Shown here in pieces: positions 8,934 to 16,988 of a stretch of 36,945 bases of DNA. The translations under genes and the position numbers were made by a program. Source of the DNA: Verrucomicrobiia bacterium (lineage in GTDB: Bacteria; Verrucomicrobiota; Verrucomicrobiia; Limisphaerales; UBA11358); contig JARLJW010000090.1 of NCBI GenBank assembly GCA_031290985.1, positions 1-36,945 of the forward strand, written 5' to 3'. Position 1 is the first letter of the stretch, and every line of letters starts with the position of its first letter. A model generated the notes under the pieces. It was given only the letters and a program-made list of their open reading frames with translations. It searched no databases and was not told the DNA's origin.

Positions 8934-9707
8934 TCACAGGCTGGTGAGGGTGATGACGGCGCGTTCGATGCTAGAGCTGATGTAATCCGTGCCGGATGGG
9001 CCATAAGCGGCGGCGCGAATGGTCTGGGGCACGTTAAGGGTGAACGCCAGCGGGGCGGCATAGAGCTGGGACGTGCTGCCTTCGTAGCCGTCGTCCTTGG
9101 TGCCGGGATAGGGGAAGGTGTCGTCGGTGGTGTACCAGACCGCCGCACCGGGCGTGGCGGTGGTGATCTGGATTTGTGCCTGGCCCGGCACCTGGGTAAA
9201 CACGGGCGGCAGGCAATAGAGAAACTGTTCGTCGGAAAATTCCTGGCATTCAAAGTTGACCTGTTCGGCGACGACGTTATCGGCGAGGTCCTTGATGTCG
9301 GCCGGATGGATGGCGGGCGTGGCGCATTTCATGCCCTGGACGAAATCGCGGAAGCCGGCGAGCTTCATGTTCTTGATGATGTGCCGGGCGACTTTGCGGG
9401 CGGATTTTTTGGTGCCGGAATCGTCGTTGTTCAGCTCAACATTTTCGATCACCTGGAATGACGGGAAAAGTTTCATGGGACCGCCGGGCAGGCCCAGGTA
9501 AATGTCATCGGCAATGATCTGCTGGACGATGACGACCACGCCGCGATGACCGCTGGCGGCCTCGATGTCGGCGCGCAGCCGGGAATATTCCTGCGCGACG
9601 TTGCCCTTGACGGCGAGGACGACGGGGATGTCGTCAAAGAATGGATCGCTGTCCAGCCGGGCTTTCAGCTCGGCGGGCAGCAGATCTAAAATATCTTCGA
9701 TTTGCAT
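8934..9707 (-). CDS. Neck/tail-terminator-like protein with C-terminal chitobiase-type Ig domain
   Basis: I prefer ATG at 9707 (MQIEDILDLL, 257 aa), 2 bases after the upstream stop. A TTG at 9713 overlaps that stop and is the alternative. Residues about 1-130 resemble phage gp37-type neck or tail-terminator proteins, with an acidic amphipathic start, a central beta-rich part and a basic region KKSARKVARHIIKNMKLAGF. Residues about 165-257 match the CHB_HEX_C type of Ig-like domain: TPGAAVWYTTDDTFPYPG, then LAFTLNVPQTIRAAAYG. Such domains decorate bacterial and phage surface proteins and can bind glycans. The fusion would place an exposed domain at the head-tail junction. The domain call is from pattern; the N-terminal family call is weaker. 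Confidence 0.55.
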   Translation of the reverse strand: MQIEDILDLLPAELKARLDSDPFFDDIPVVLAVKGNVAQEYSRLRADIEAASGHRGVVVIVQQIIADDIYLGLPGGPMKLFPSFQVIENVELNNDDSGTKKSARKVARHIIKNMKLAGFRDFVQGMKCATPAIHPADIKDLADNVVAEQVNFECQEFSDEQFLYCLPPVFTQVPGQAQIQITTATPGAAVWYTTDDTFPYPGTKDDGYEGSTSQLYAAPLAFTLNVPQTIRAAAYGPSGTDYISSSIERAVITLTSL

Positions 9708-9709
9708 AA

Positions 9710-10228
9710 TCAATTTTTCGCGCTGTCGCCACCGATGGCAGCGATGAGGGCGGCGGAGATGGTGCGGCCGTAATCCGGCAGGCGGTCGGTGATGCCCTTC
9801 TGGATCGGTGCGCGGGCCGGGAGCGACCAGGCTTTGGTTTTGGGATGACGTTTGGCGTAGCTTTTATTTTTGCTCTTGGTCGGGCGGCTGGGGAAATCCG
9901 CGCCGAACTCGTGCACGGCCGGATAACTGACGCCGTGCGATTTGACGGGCGAGCCGATGTTGGACTGCACGGTCTGCCCATTGATGACGGGCTTGGGGGT
10001 CCACAACGACTTGGCGTAATCGCCGGAGATGTGGCGAAGGCCAAGCTTGGTGGTGGGACCGGCAGCGGGATAGCTGAGATACTTTTTCTGGATGTGCGTG
10101 ACCGTCGCGGTGTTTTCCTTGTACATGGCCGCCGCGATGACTTCCAGGGCGCGGGCGGGCATGGTCTTGAGACTCGCAGCGAGTTTCTGCGCTTCGGGCG
10201 AAAGCTTGATGGTGGTGACGACACTCAT
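9710..10228 (-). CDS. Tail-completion / virion morphogenesis protein (gp10/gpS type)
   Basis: 172 residues, start coupled to the upstream stop (ATGA, 10228-10225). The C-terminal half carries the hallmark pattern of HK97 gp10-like and phage virion-morphogenesis proteins: VSYPAVHEFGADFPSRP, then LPARAPIQKGITDRLPDYG. In these families a VHEFG segment is followed by a PxRPF-like segment and a helix. The product would sit at the head-tail interface and help finish the tail. The position between the connector-like gene and the gp37-like gene agrees. The family call is fairly secure; the exact subfamily is not. Confidence 0.65.
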   Translation of the reverse strand: MSVVTTIKLSPEAQKLAASLKTMPARALEVIAAAMYKENTATVTHIQKKYLSYPAAGPTTKLGLRHISGDYAKSLWTPKPVINGQTVQSNIGSPVKSHGVSYPAVHEFGADFPSRPTKSKNKSYAKRHPKTKAWSLPARAPIQKGITDRLPDYGRTISAALIAAIGGDSAKN

Positions 10229-10884
10229 GTGAGCTGATACCGTTTGAAGGCGGTGATGGTTTGTTCAACGCTGGGGGCGAAGTCTTCCGGGAAGCGCAGG
10301 GATTTGACATCGCCATCCTTCGTGAGGTCGTTGCCGAGCTTGTCGTAATTTTTCCAGTTGTGTTTCACCTGGAGCAACCAGGCGAGCTTCAGCTCATCCG
10401 GCAGCATGAACTTTTGGGGATCGAGGCCGGCGGCATTGCTGGTCACGTCCACGGGGACCAGCGAAGGATAGCTGGCATCATCGGGCTCAAGCTGTTCCCA
10501 GACGTAGCCGCCATTGTAGGTGATGCGCACCTGCAGCGGGGCGCGGCCCAGGGTGTAACCGAAATGGATAAGGCCCTTCTCTTCATCGGCGCTCAAGGGC
10601 TGGCCGGAAATATCGGTCCAGGAGTCGGCGCGGAAATAGCGCAGCTCGGTTTTTGTGAACTGGGTGACTGGCGCACAGCGCACATACCAGAAGGAGCGGT
10701 CGCCCTGGGCGACTTCCTGAATGCCGGGCCGGTACATCCATTCGCGATTGCAGAACCGGCCGAACTGGCCGGCGACGCCGAGGCCGAGGGCGGCGATGGT
10801 GGCATCGAACCGCACATCGGTTTTGGCCGAGGCGGGCAGCAGCTGTTTCTTCAGCCAGTCGAGATTGCTAAATCCGCAATTCAT
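10225..10884 (-). CDS. Head-tail connector/adaptor-like protein (putative)
   Basis: 219 residues, ATG at 10884 overlapping the stop of a 52-aa gene (ATGA). The N-terminus is a hydrophobic helical stretch (LDWLKKQLL..., then ATIAALGLGVAGQFGRF) and the C-terminus is helical (LKLAWLLQVKHNWKNYDKLG). Size and order, directly downstream of the capsid region and before the tail-completion gene, match gp6/gp15-type head-tail adaptors. A 6-bp hairpin (10885-10890 with 10895-10900) ends immediately before the start codon and might limit initiation unless ribosomes arrive from upstream. Function is by analogy of position. Confidence 0.5.
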   Translation of the reverse strand: MNCGFSNLDWLKKQLLPASAKTDVRFDATIAALGLGVAGQFGRFCNREWMYRPGIQEVAQGDRSFWYVRCAPVTQFTKTELRYFRADSWTDISGQPLSADEEKGLIHFGYTLGRAPLQVRITYNGGYVWEQLEPDDASYPSLVPVDVTSNAAGLDPQKFMLPDELKLAWLLQVKHNWKNYDKLGNDLTKDGDVKSLRFPEDFAPSVEQTITAFKRYQLT

Positions 10885-11039
10885 GTGGTGAGGCCACCAC
10901 GGGCCTTTGCGCCTGACGGCGCGGGTTGCTTCGTTGATGGTTTGGGAACAAGGACCGCCACGGGTGGACGTTGTGGACGGGTGACAACCTCGCGGCTGTT
11001 AGTCCGTATCATCCGGTCCCGTGGCGGTTGGTTTAACAT
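10881..11039 (-). CDS. 52-aa basic proline-rich protein
   Basis: This short frame starts at ATG 11039, 15 bases after the upstream stop, and its stop overlaps the next start as ATGA (10884-10881), like most junctions in this operon. The product begins MLNQPPRDRMIRTNSREVV and is rich in Pro, Arg and Lys with no hydrophobic core, so it is probably disordered or nucleic-acid or protein binding. It fills what would otherwise be a 170-base gap in a tightly packed block. An 11-bp perfect inverted repeat (10954-10964 with 11018-11028) lies inside it. Function unknown. Confidence 0.5.
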   Translation of the reverse strand: MLNQPPRDRMIRTNSREVVTRPQRPPVAVLVPKPSTKQPAPSGAKARGGLTT

Positions 11040-11054
11040 GGCGTTATTGGGTTA

Positions 11055-11921
11055 TTAATTGCGCGGGAATTTGAACGTGACGCGGGCAATTGGATTTGTG
11101 AGGTAGCCGGCGTCCGCGCTGTTTTGTAAACCACCGAAACGGATATACCCGCCACTGACGCCGGTGACATCCAGGTTGGTTGTATTCAGGCCGCCGCTGT
11201 AGCAGGTCACTGGCGTCAGCCATTTGTTGGTCTGCCAGGTGACCATGTCGCTGGAATAATCCCAACCCGACGGGATGGTGATGTTGGTGGTGCCCTGGGC
11301 AGCGCAGCCAACGGTCAGCGTGAAATCGCTCCATTTGGTGATGGGCACCACGCCGGCATAGTTCGTGACGTAGGTGTAGTTGGTGGCGGGCGTGTTGTAA
11401 GGCACGCCGTTGGTGTAACCCCAGCTCGGCACCACGGTTTGATTCGTGGTGATGGTGGCGGCATTGTAGTTGGTGTTCAACAAGGCCGGGATGCCGACGG
11501 CGCCGCCGGATTGATCGGCCACCTGCACGACGTAGTAACCGCTCTTGTCGCCGGCGAGCACGGTCTGCGTCTGCGCCCGCGTGACGCCGGACCCAAACAC
11601 CAGCAGCAACGCCGCGATGATCAGCGCGGCGGAACCCTTGACCTCTTCCAGGAAGCGGGCGAGGGCGGCGAGCTGCCAGGGGAAGACCTTGCCGGTGGCG
11701 TATTTGGCGATGGTGTTGCCATCGACGGAGACATCATGGTCGGCGATGTTCTTGACCTCAACCATGACGGGCTCCTTCCATTTCTTGTCGTCGGTGATGA
11801 GGGTGATGATGGCCTTGGCGTTGGCGTAGGCCTTGTCGCCGGTCTTGACCGAGCGCAGCTCGATGACGAGCTTTTGTTTATCCTCCAGCGGGAGGGCTTT
11901 GATTTCAGATTCAGTTCTCAT
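11055..11921 (-). CDS. Head-region protein with internal signal/transmembrane segment
   Basis: 288 residues in two unlike parts. Residues 1-95 are soluble and charged (MRTESEIKALPLEDKQKLVI...). Then comes a hydrophobic segment GSAALIIAALLLVFGSGVTRAQ (about 96-117) with a signal-peptidase-like end TRA|Q, and then about 170 residues of Asn/Thr/Tyr-rich beta-type sequence. The layout is that of a type II membrane protein or of a short head protein fused to a secreted domain. It lies just after the capsid gene, where decoration or neck proteins are expected. There is no Shine-Dalgarno site; the leader is A/T-rich with a TTAACC variant of the shared motif. Function not recognised. Confidence 0.55.
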   Translation of the reverse strand: MRTESEIKALPLEDKQKLVIELRSVKTGDKAYANAKAIITLITDDKKWKEPVMVEVKNIADHDVSVDGNTIAKYATGKVFPWQLAALARFLEEVKGSAALIIAALLLVFGSGVTRAQTQTVLAGDKSGYYVVQVADQSGGAVGIPALLNTNYNAATITTNQTVVPSWGYTNGVPYNTPATNYTYVTNYAGVVPITKWSDFTLTVGCAAQGTTNITIPSGWDYSSDMVTWQTNKWLTPVTCYSGGLNTTNLDVTGVSGGYIRFGGLQNSADAGYLTNPIARVTFKFPRN

Positions 11922-11960
11922 TTTTTTATTTGGTTAAAAAATTATGGTTAATGGTGAATT

Positions 11961-11990
11961 GGCGGCCGGGCCGGTGAAGGCCCGGCCGCC
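11961..11990 (-). promoter_or_regulatory. Perfect GC-rich hairpin just downstream of the capsid gene
   Basis: A 12-bp perfect stem, GGCGGCCGGGCC at 11961-11972 pairing with GGCCCGGCCGCC at 11979-11990, closes a 6-base loop. It begins 6 bases after the capsid stop. A run of six T on the transcript occurs only about 17 bases later, so it is not a standard terminator. It could stabilise capsid mRNA, act as an RNase processing site, or partly attenuate the downstream tail genes. Confidence 0.6.
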
Positions 11991-11996
11991 AGTTGG

Positions 11997-13502
11997 TCAG
12001 GCCGCCGCCGTGTTCAGCACGGCGAAGGGTTTGAGCGTGGTGCTCGCGGCAACGGTTTTCATCTTCACACCGGCGCGGACCAGGGCGCGGAAGGCGCGCA
12101 GGTTCTGCGGGAAGCCGATGTCATCGCTGGTCGCCAATTCGAGATCGGCGCGGATGGCGACGTTCTGGCCCATGGGATCGCCAAACACAAACGGCGTGGT
12201 GGACGGCCCGTCGACGTTCGGGGCGACGGCGGTGGGATGGATCGGCGAGCCGAGGATGGAACCGATGGCGCCGGGGGTCGGTACCTCCAACCAGGTCTGG
12301 AAGATCGGGCGGCCGTTGTTGTCCCGGATCAGCGCGGCGCGGGCGATGTTCTGGCTGTGCGCCCACCATTTGGGTTTGCGGTTCAAGACTTCGGGCGAGA
12401 CCGTCAACATGGTGTTGAGGAAGTCGTCCAGCTTGAGAATGGCGCAGCCGGTGCGGCCGGCGCCGGCCACATAGGCGAGGTTGGTGTTGGCGAGCGCGGC
12501 ATTGAAGATGCCGATGTAGCCGGCGTTGGTCGTGTCCTGGTTGCCGTTGCCGATGAAGGCGGCCGTGTCGAGACCCCAGTTGGAGGACTCGATCATCTGA
12601 TGCAGGACATACGGCGCGAGATCCACGGTGGAATCCGCGAGCAGTTCGCGGGCGATGTACATCAGCACCGCACAGGTGTTGATCACATTGAGCACCTGGG
12701 TGCCGGTGAACGCGCCGCTGGTGATGGTGGAACCTTCCGCAAGCGTGGACTGCGAGCCGATCCAGTAGAACTGCGGCCGGGCGGTGGCGATGGGCAGGAC
12801 GTTGAGCCGGGCACCGACGCGCTGGACGCCCAGCGTGGCGTAATCGCCATATTCCAACATGAGGTCATAGATCTCATTGAAGGTATCGGTGGGCACGGTG
12901 GCCTGGCCGAGGCCGGCATCGACGCCGGTCAGGGCTTTCGCCTTGGGCCGGTAATCATCAATGGCCTTGACGAACGCTTCATCCGGCTTGGGGCCGAGAC
13001 CTTTTTCAAACGCGACCACGCGGGCCATGGCGTTTAGGACGAACCGGGTTTCCTCATTGGCGAGGACGCGCTCGACGGGATTGCGGAAGCTGGACCGGGC
13101 GTTGGCTTTGACCTGGCGCTGGACCTTTTCCATGCGCTTCACGAGATCCTCGGTCGTCGTGTTCATGGTGTTCTTCACTTTCGTGAGATCCTCCAGCGCG
13201 GCCTTCACTTCCTTGTCGGACCGGCCGAGGTCATCGAGGATTTTTTGCTGGGCAGTTTTAAAGCCGCCCTGCTCTTCGATCAGCGAGTTGACACCGCCGA
13301 TCAGCGTGGACTGGAACTCTTCATCGGACAGGGCCTTGCCTTTGGGGGCGACCAGCGGGGTGATGGCGCAGGTGACGCCGGCCTTGGCGACCGGGATGGA
13401 CATGAACAGCGCGCAGAGCAGCAGCAGGGCGAGCAGCGGGAGCGCCGCCAGGGCGAGCACAGGCCACGCGACATATTTGAGACGTGTATATTTCGGATTC
13501 AT
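11997..13502 (-). CDS. Major capsid protein, HK97 fold, with N-terminal signal peptide
   Basis: 501 residues, ATG at 13502. Residues about 55-150 form a charged, coiled-coil-like delta/scaffold region. The rest follows the HK97 capsid pattern: an N-arm start (LGQATVPTDTFNEIYD), AEGSTITSG, an ARELLADSTVDLAPYV helix, DTAAFIGNGNQDTTNAGYIG, and a C-terminal domain ending near MKTVAASTTLKPFAVLN. It follows the prohead protease gene, as in HK97-like modules. The oddity is residues 1-41: a basic start (MNPKYTRLKY), a long hydrophobic core (VLALAALPLLALLLLCALF) and an AKA|G cleavage site. An internal ATG (residue 34) would remove most of this but lacks a Shine-Dalgarno site. Confidence 0.85.
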   Translation of the reverse strand: MNPKYTRLKYVAWPVLALAALPLLALLLLCALFMSIPVAKAGVTCAITPLVAPKGKALSDEEFQSTLIGGVNSLIEEQGGFKTAQQKILDDLGRSDKEVKAALEDLTKVKNTMNTTTEDLVKRMEKVQRQVKANARSSFRNPVERVLANEETRFVLNAMARVVAFEKGLGPKPDEAFVKAIDDYRPKAKALTGVDAGLGQATVPTDTFNEIYDLMLEYGDYATLGVQRVGARLNVLPIATARPQFYWIGSQSTLAEGSTITSGAFTGTQVLNVINTCAVLMYIARELLADSTVDLAPYVLHQMIESSNWGLDTAAFIGNGNQDTTNAGYIGIFNAALANTNLAYVAGAGRTGCAILKLDDFLNTMLTVSPEVLNRKPKWWAHSQNIARAALIRDNNGRPIFQTWLEVPTPGAIGSILGSPIHPTAVAPNVDGPSTTPFVFGDPMGQNVAIRADLELATSDDIGFPQNLRAFRALVRAGVKMKTVAASTTLKPFAVLNTAAA

Positions 13503-13505
13503 AAT

Positions 13506-14198
13506 TTAGAGACGGTTGATTTTGGTTTTGAACTCCATCAGAGTTGCCATCCGCACCCGCTGGCGGGCCTTCTCGACGGCAGCGGGACCATCGGTCGAGT
13601 CGGCGGTTTTGAGTCTGGCTACTTCGGTGGAAATTTTTTCAAGGAAGGCATCCGTGACGACGCCGGCCTTGTAGGCGCGGGCGACGGCATCCGCATTGGC
13701 CCCGATGATGCAGGCGCTCAGCTCAAGCTGCTCGTGCTGGATGTAGATCACATCCGGCGAAACCTCACGGCTGAGGCCGAGCGCGGCGCACTGTTCGTTG
13801 TAAACGGTTTTGTCATTGTCCCAGCGCGTGCAGTATTCAATCGGTTGGAAGCCGACGCTGACAGCCTTCAGGTAACCGGCCGCCGTCATCTTGAATCCGA
13901 TGTTGGCCAGGTGATCTTCGGGCAGGCCGGCATCAATCGCCCATTGCACGGTCTCCACCAGGTTGTTGCCGGAGAGCTTCCAATCGATGACCTTGCCCAG
14001 GAGGCAATCCAGGCATTCGTAATTGTGCGAGTCCACGAAGGGCGCGTTCTTTTTGAAGCGGTTGAACTGCCAGCCATCGGCGCGGACGATCTCATTGTGG
14101 TAGTCGAGCGTCTCGTTGCTGGCGATGTATTCCACGATGCCCTTGGCGGCATCGATGACCTTGACCTCCGGGTGAATGGTTCTGCGGATGGCTTTCAT
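13506..14198 (-). CDS. Prohead protease, HK97 type (S78/U35 family)
   Basis: 230 residues. In this family a serine protease cleaves the capsid delta domain during head maturation. The expected elements are visible: a catalytic-His region NAPFVDSHNY (His about 58), and the nucleophile segment LKAVSVGFQPIEY (Ser about 114) with the usual [V/S]GFxP context. The motif before the Ala-Asn turn is HEQLELSACIIGANADA. It lies 3 bases before the capsid gene and after two small unknown genes. The C-terminal 50 residues are charged and helical and may contact capsid precursors. The family assignment is confident. Confidence 0.85.
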   Translation of the reverse strand: MKAIRRTIHPEVKVIDAAKGIVEYIASNETLDYHNEIVRADGWQFNRFKKNAPFVDSHNYECLDCLLGKVIDWKLSGNNLVETVQWAIDAGLPEDHLANIGFKMTAAGYLKAVSVGFQPIEYCTRWDNDKTVYNEQCAALGLSREVSPDVIYIQHEQLELSACIIGANADAVARAYKAGVVTDAFLEKISTEVARLKTADSTDGPAAVEKARQRVRMATLMEFKTKINRL

Positions 14199-14200
14199 AA

Positions 14201-14512
14201 TTAGTTGGCCGCACCGCTAGGTGCTTTTGGCAATAGGCCGAGCTGGCGTTGTTTTTTGAGCGGACGGGAATCGCGCCAGTTGAATCCCATCTTGGCCCGG
14301 ACCATGGTGGCGAGGATTTTTTTCCGGCGCTGGTTGGCGAAGATGAACTTCACCGCCCGCCAGAGGACAATGGGATTCCAGAAATTCTTTAAAGACATAT
14401 GCACGGCGACGACATCCGCGAGCTTCGCCTTGACCAGGTCGCGCCGCACGGCGGTGAGCGAGCCGGCATCGGACCACTTCACGCGGCCGTAAGTTTTGAC
14501 TTTGTGTTTCAT
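14201..14512 (-). CDS. Small basic protein of the head module
   Basis: 103 residues, very basic (many Lys and Arg), with a hydrophobic/aromatic middle (VHMSLKNFWNPIVLWRAVKFIF) and a basic C-terminal half. The start overlaps the upstream stop (ATGA, 14512-14509) and the protease starts 2 bases after its stop. Small basic proteins between portal and protease may be internal head or packaging accessory proteins. No family recognised. Confidence 0.5.
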   Translation of the reverse strand: MKHKVKTYGRVKWSDAGSLTAVRRDLVKAKLADVVAVHMSLKNFWNPIVLWRAVKFIFANQRRKKILATMVRAKMGFNWRDSRPLKKQRQLGLLPKAPSGAAN

Positions 14513-14700
14513 GGTTTGCGCACGGTCATGACGGGGATGCGGCTGTTGATGGCGGCGGCGGTCTCTTCATTCGCGCCGCGCCGGTCCACGCGATAGGTCA
14601 GGCCGCCGCCGCTGACTTCGATCTTGCGACCCAGGCCCAGGAAGCCGGTGCGACGGACCTTGATGTCCGGCCGCAGGGCCTTGGTGAATTTTTTGCTCAT
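14509..14700 (-). CDS. Small protein of the head module
   Basis: 63 residues, basic N-terminal half (MSKKFTKALRPDIKVRRTGF) followed by a short beta-like part. Coupled by ATGA overlaps to the portal-MuF gene upstream (14700-14697) and to the next small gene downstream. No family recognised; reality is supported by coupling on both sides. Confidence 0.5.
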   Translation of the reverse strand: MSKKFTKALRPDIKVRRTGFLGLGRKIEVSGGGLTYRVDRRGANEETAAAINSRIPVMTVRKP

Positions 14701-16988
14701 GCGTTTTCTCCTTCTGGTTTTTGTTCAGCGGTCTGGATGCAGTGGCAGTTGATGACATTGCCGGCGCTGCCGGACGGGTCACCGGGATACATCAGCTCTT
14801 CGCCGTCCACGATGAACGGTTGATCCAGCGGGATCGGCGCGTCGCCGTATTGTTCCTCGGCGGCGGCATGCGCTTCGCGGACGGTGGGGCCGTGGCTGGA
14901 GAGCCAGCCTTTGTATTCAATGCCGGCATCGGTCATGGCTTCGTGCCGGGCGTAACCATAGGCCGCGCTGGTCTCGGTCATGGCGATGCGCCTGGCCTCG
15001 TACTTCTGGAGGTTGTTGAAGACGCCGCGCACGCGGTCGGTCAGCTCAGCGGTGGTCTCGCCCTTGTCCATGCCGGTGGCGAGCGCGGTGTTCAACTGGG
15101 CCTGGGCGGTTTCGCCGACGCTGTCGAGCAGCTTGTCGCGGAGGCTGATGAAGTGCAGCGCCTTCATCGGGGCCATCTTCCAGGGGTCCTCGCCAGTCTG
15201 ATCCTCGCCGATCTCGGCCATCAGCTCATCGCCGGCGCGTTGCAGCACGCTGCGCGTGACCGGGTCGAGATTCTTTTTGAGATCGCGCCCGAAATTTTCC
15301 GGATTGAAAATCACATCCACCAGGGATTTGGTGGCAATGGATTTATCCGCATGCGCGGCGGCCAGGTGTTTGAGGGCCGTGGCGCGGTATTCCATCAAGA
15401 CCTTGCTGGCCTTGCTCTGATATTGTTTGACGGCGACCGAACGCAGGCGCATGTGCGCCTCCCAGATCGCTTTGCTCTTCCCGGATTTGTGCGTGCCGCA
15501 CTGGCCATTGTTTTTTCCGGCGAAGGCGGCCTTCATTATTTTCAGCGCCTCGGGTTCGTCATCGTTGCCGGCCTCAGTGAAATCATCGGCACCCGGTTGC
15601 GGCACGGTTTGGGCGGCTTCGTTGGCGGCGGCGCTGACGGGCGTGAGGTTGATGGGGATGTAGCCCTGTTTCTTTTCCGGATATTCCGGCAGGCCGAGAT
15701 CCAGATATTCATCCACGACGGACATGGGCACGCCTTTGGCGAACAGGCTGTCCGCATCTTTCATCCGTTCGCTGCGGACCTGTTGCATGACGTAGTGGTC
15801 ATCCCAATCCAGGCCGACCTCGATGTGCTGGCCCGTGAGCCGGAAGATCAGCGTCTCCACGGCCGCGCAGAACTTGCCGCCTTCCGGGATGCAGGTGTTG
15901 AAGATGAGCGCAAACCAGTCGCTCGCCTGGCCGATGGAATAGCTGGCCTTCACGTCCGCCAGCGAGGGCGGCACGCCGAAGGCCACAAAGATTTCGTGGC
16001 GGTCTTCCAGCATGCCGGCGATGAACGCGGCATCCACGCTGAGAATCTTCGGATCGTGAACATCCACTTCACCTGGGAGGAAGAGCGCCTTGGAGTTGCC
16101 GCGCATGCGGGCGGCGCGCCGTTCCATGATGGACATTTTGATCTGTTCGATCTGCGTATCCGTGGGCGTGCCGTTCTTGGCGGAGATAATGGGGGCCGTG
16201 TCGTTATCCGCCGTGAGGTTGCGTTTGAACTTGCTGCCGAGGTGATGCGTCTCGGCGGCGAGGTGCGCGCTGGCGTAGTCACCCAGGCCGCGATGCTGGT
16301 CGTAAGGATTCCAGCCGAAGAGGCGGACGACCTGTTCCGGTTCCAGTTCCCAGACTTTGCCGCCTTCATCCGTGAAGTTCCAGGCGATGATCTGGTTGCC
16401 TTGCTTAGTGGGACGCATCCGGTCTGGCCGGGCCACGATGATGGGAGCGTAGGGATTGGCCTTCACTTCCGGGAAGGGCACGCGGGCACCCTTATCCGCC
16501 AGCAGCCAGAAACATTCCTGAAGCTTGTACCAGCCGATGGAGGCTTCAACAAAGTCCTCATAGGTCAGGCCGGCCATGGGTTCCTTGAGCCATTCCCGGA
16601 TCTGGGGGAGTTCGACCTCGCTGTTCGGATCGCGCTTCACCCAGCCGTTCTTGGTGTGCAGCCGGGACCCGCGCTTTTTCCAGCGGCGCAGGGCCGGGCT
16701 GGTGGTGGGTTTGGAAAAGACCAGGTCGACCGAGGAGATCGGGCCGGAGACATATTTGATGGCGCGCCGTACCCAGGCGCTTTGGGCGTAGGGATGGTTC
16801 ATGCCCTCGCCGCCGCCGCCATCCAGCCCACGGGCGAACCAGAAAGCCGGGATGCCCTGGGTAAAGTTGCCGGTGCCGATGGTGGCGTCGGAGACATCCT
16901 TGGTGATAAAGGCGACCTTGTGCCAGTCGCGCATGGCGTTCTGGGTGCGCAGAAAGTTGGCGGCGCGGGTGGCGTAATCCGGGTTCAT
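14697..16988 (-). CDS. Portal protein fused to a MuF-type head morphogenesis domain
   Basis: 763 residues. Residues about 45-480 read as an HK97-type portal, for example HPYAQSAWVRRAIKYVSGPI, EPEQVVRLFGWNPYDQHRGLG, and SVDAAFIAGMLEDRHEIFVAFGVPPSLADV. Residues about 640-755 match the MuF/SPP1 gp7 minor head domain: ARRIAMTETSAAYGYARHEA, then a C-terminal PGDPSGSAGNVINCHC with the closing NCxC. In Mu these are separate genes (gp29 portal, gp30/F); here one chain carries both, joined by a charged linker of roughly 150 residues. It follows the large terminase and a 61-aa gene, in Mu order. The protein would form the DNA gate and bring a few MuF domains into the capsid. Confidence 0.85.
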   Translation of the reverse strand: MNPDYATRAANFLRTQNAMRDWHKVAFITKDVSDATIGTGNFTQGIPAFWFARGLDGGGGEGMNHPYAQSAWVRRAIKYVSGPISSVDLVFSKPTTSPALRRWKKRGSRLHTKNGWVKRDPNSEVELPQIREWLKEPMAGLTYEDFVEASIGWYKLQECFWLLADKGARVPFPEVKANPYAPIIVARPDRMRPTKQGNQIIAWNFTDEGGKVWELEPEQVVRLFGWNPYDQHRGLGDYASAHLAAETHHLGSKFKRNLTADNDTAPIISAKNGTPTDTQIEQIKMSIMERRAARMRGNSKALFLPGEVDVHDPKILSVDAAFIAGMLEDRHEIFVAFGVPPSLADVKASYSIGQASDWFALIFNTCIPEGGKFCAAVETLIFRLTGQHIEVGLDWDDHYVMQQVRSERMKDADSLFAKGVPMSVVDEYLDLGLPEYPEKKQGYIPINLTPVSAAANEAAQTVPQPGADDFTEAGNDDEPEALKIMKAAFAGKNNGQCGTHKSGKSKAIWEAHMRLRSVAVKQYQSKASKVLMEYRATALKHLAAAHADKSIATKSLVDVIFNPENFGRDLKKNLDPVTRSVLQRAGDELMAEIGEDQTGEDPWKMAPMKALHFISLRDKLLDSVGETAQAQLNTALATGMDKGETTAELTDRVRGVFNNLQKYEARRIAMTETSAAYGYARHEAMTDAGIEYKGWLSSHGPTVREAHAAAEEQYGDAPIPLDQPFIVDGEELMYPGDPSGSAGNVINCHCIQTAEQKPEGENA

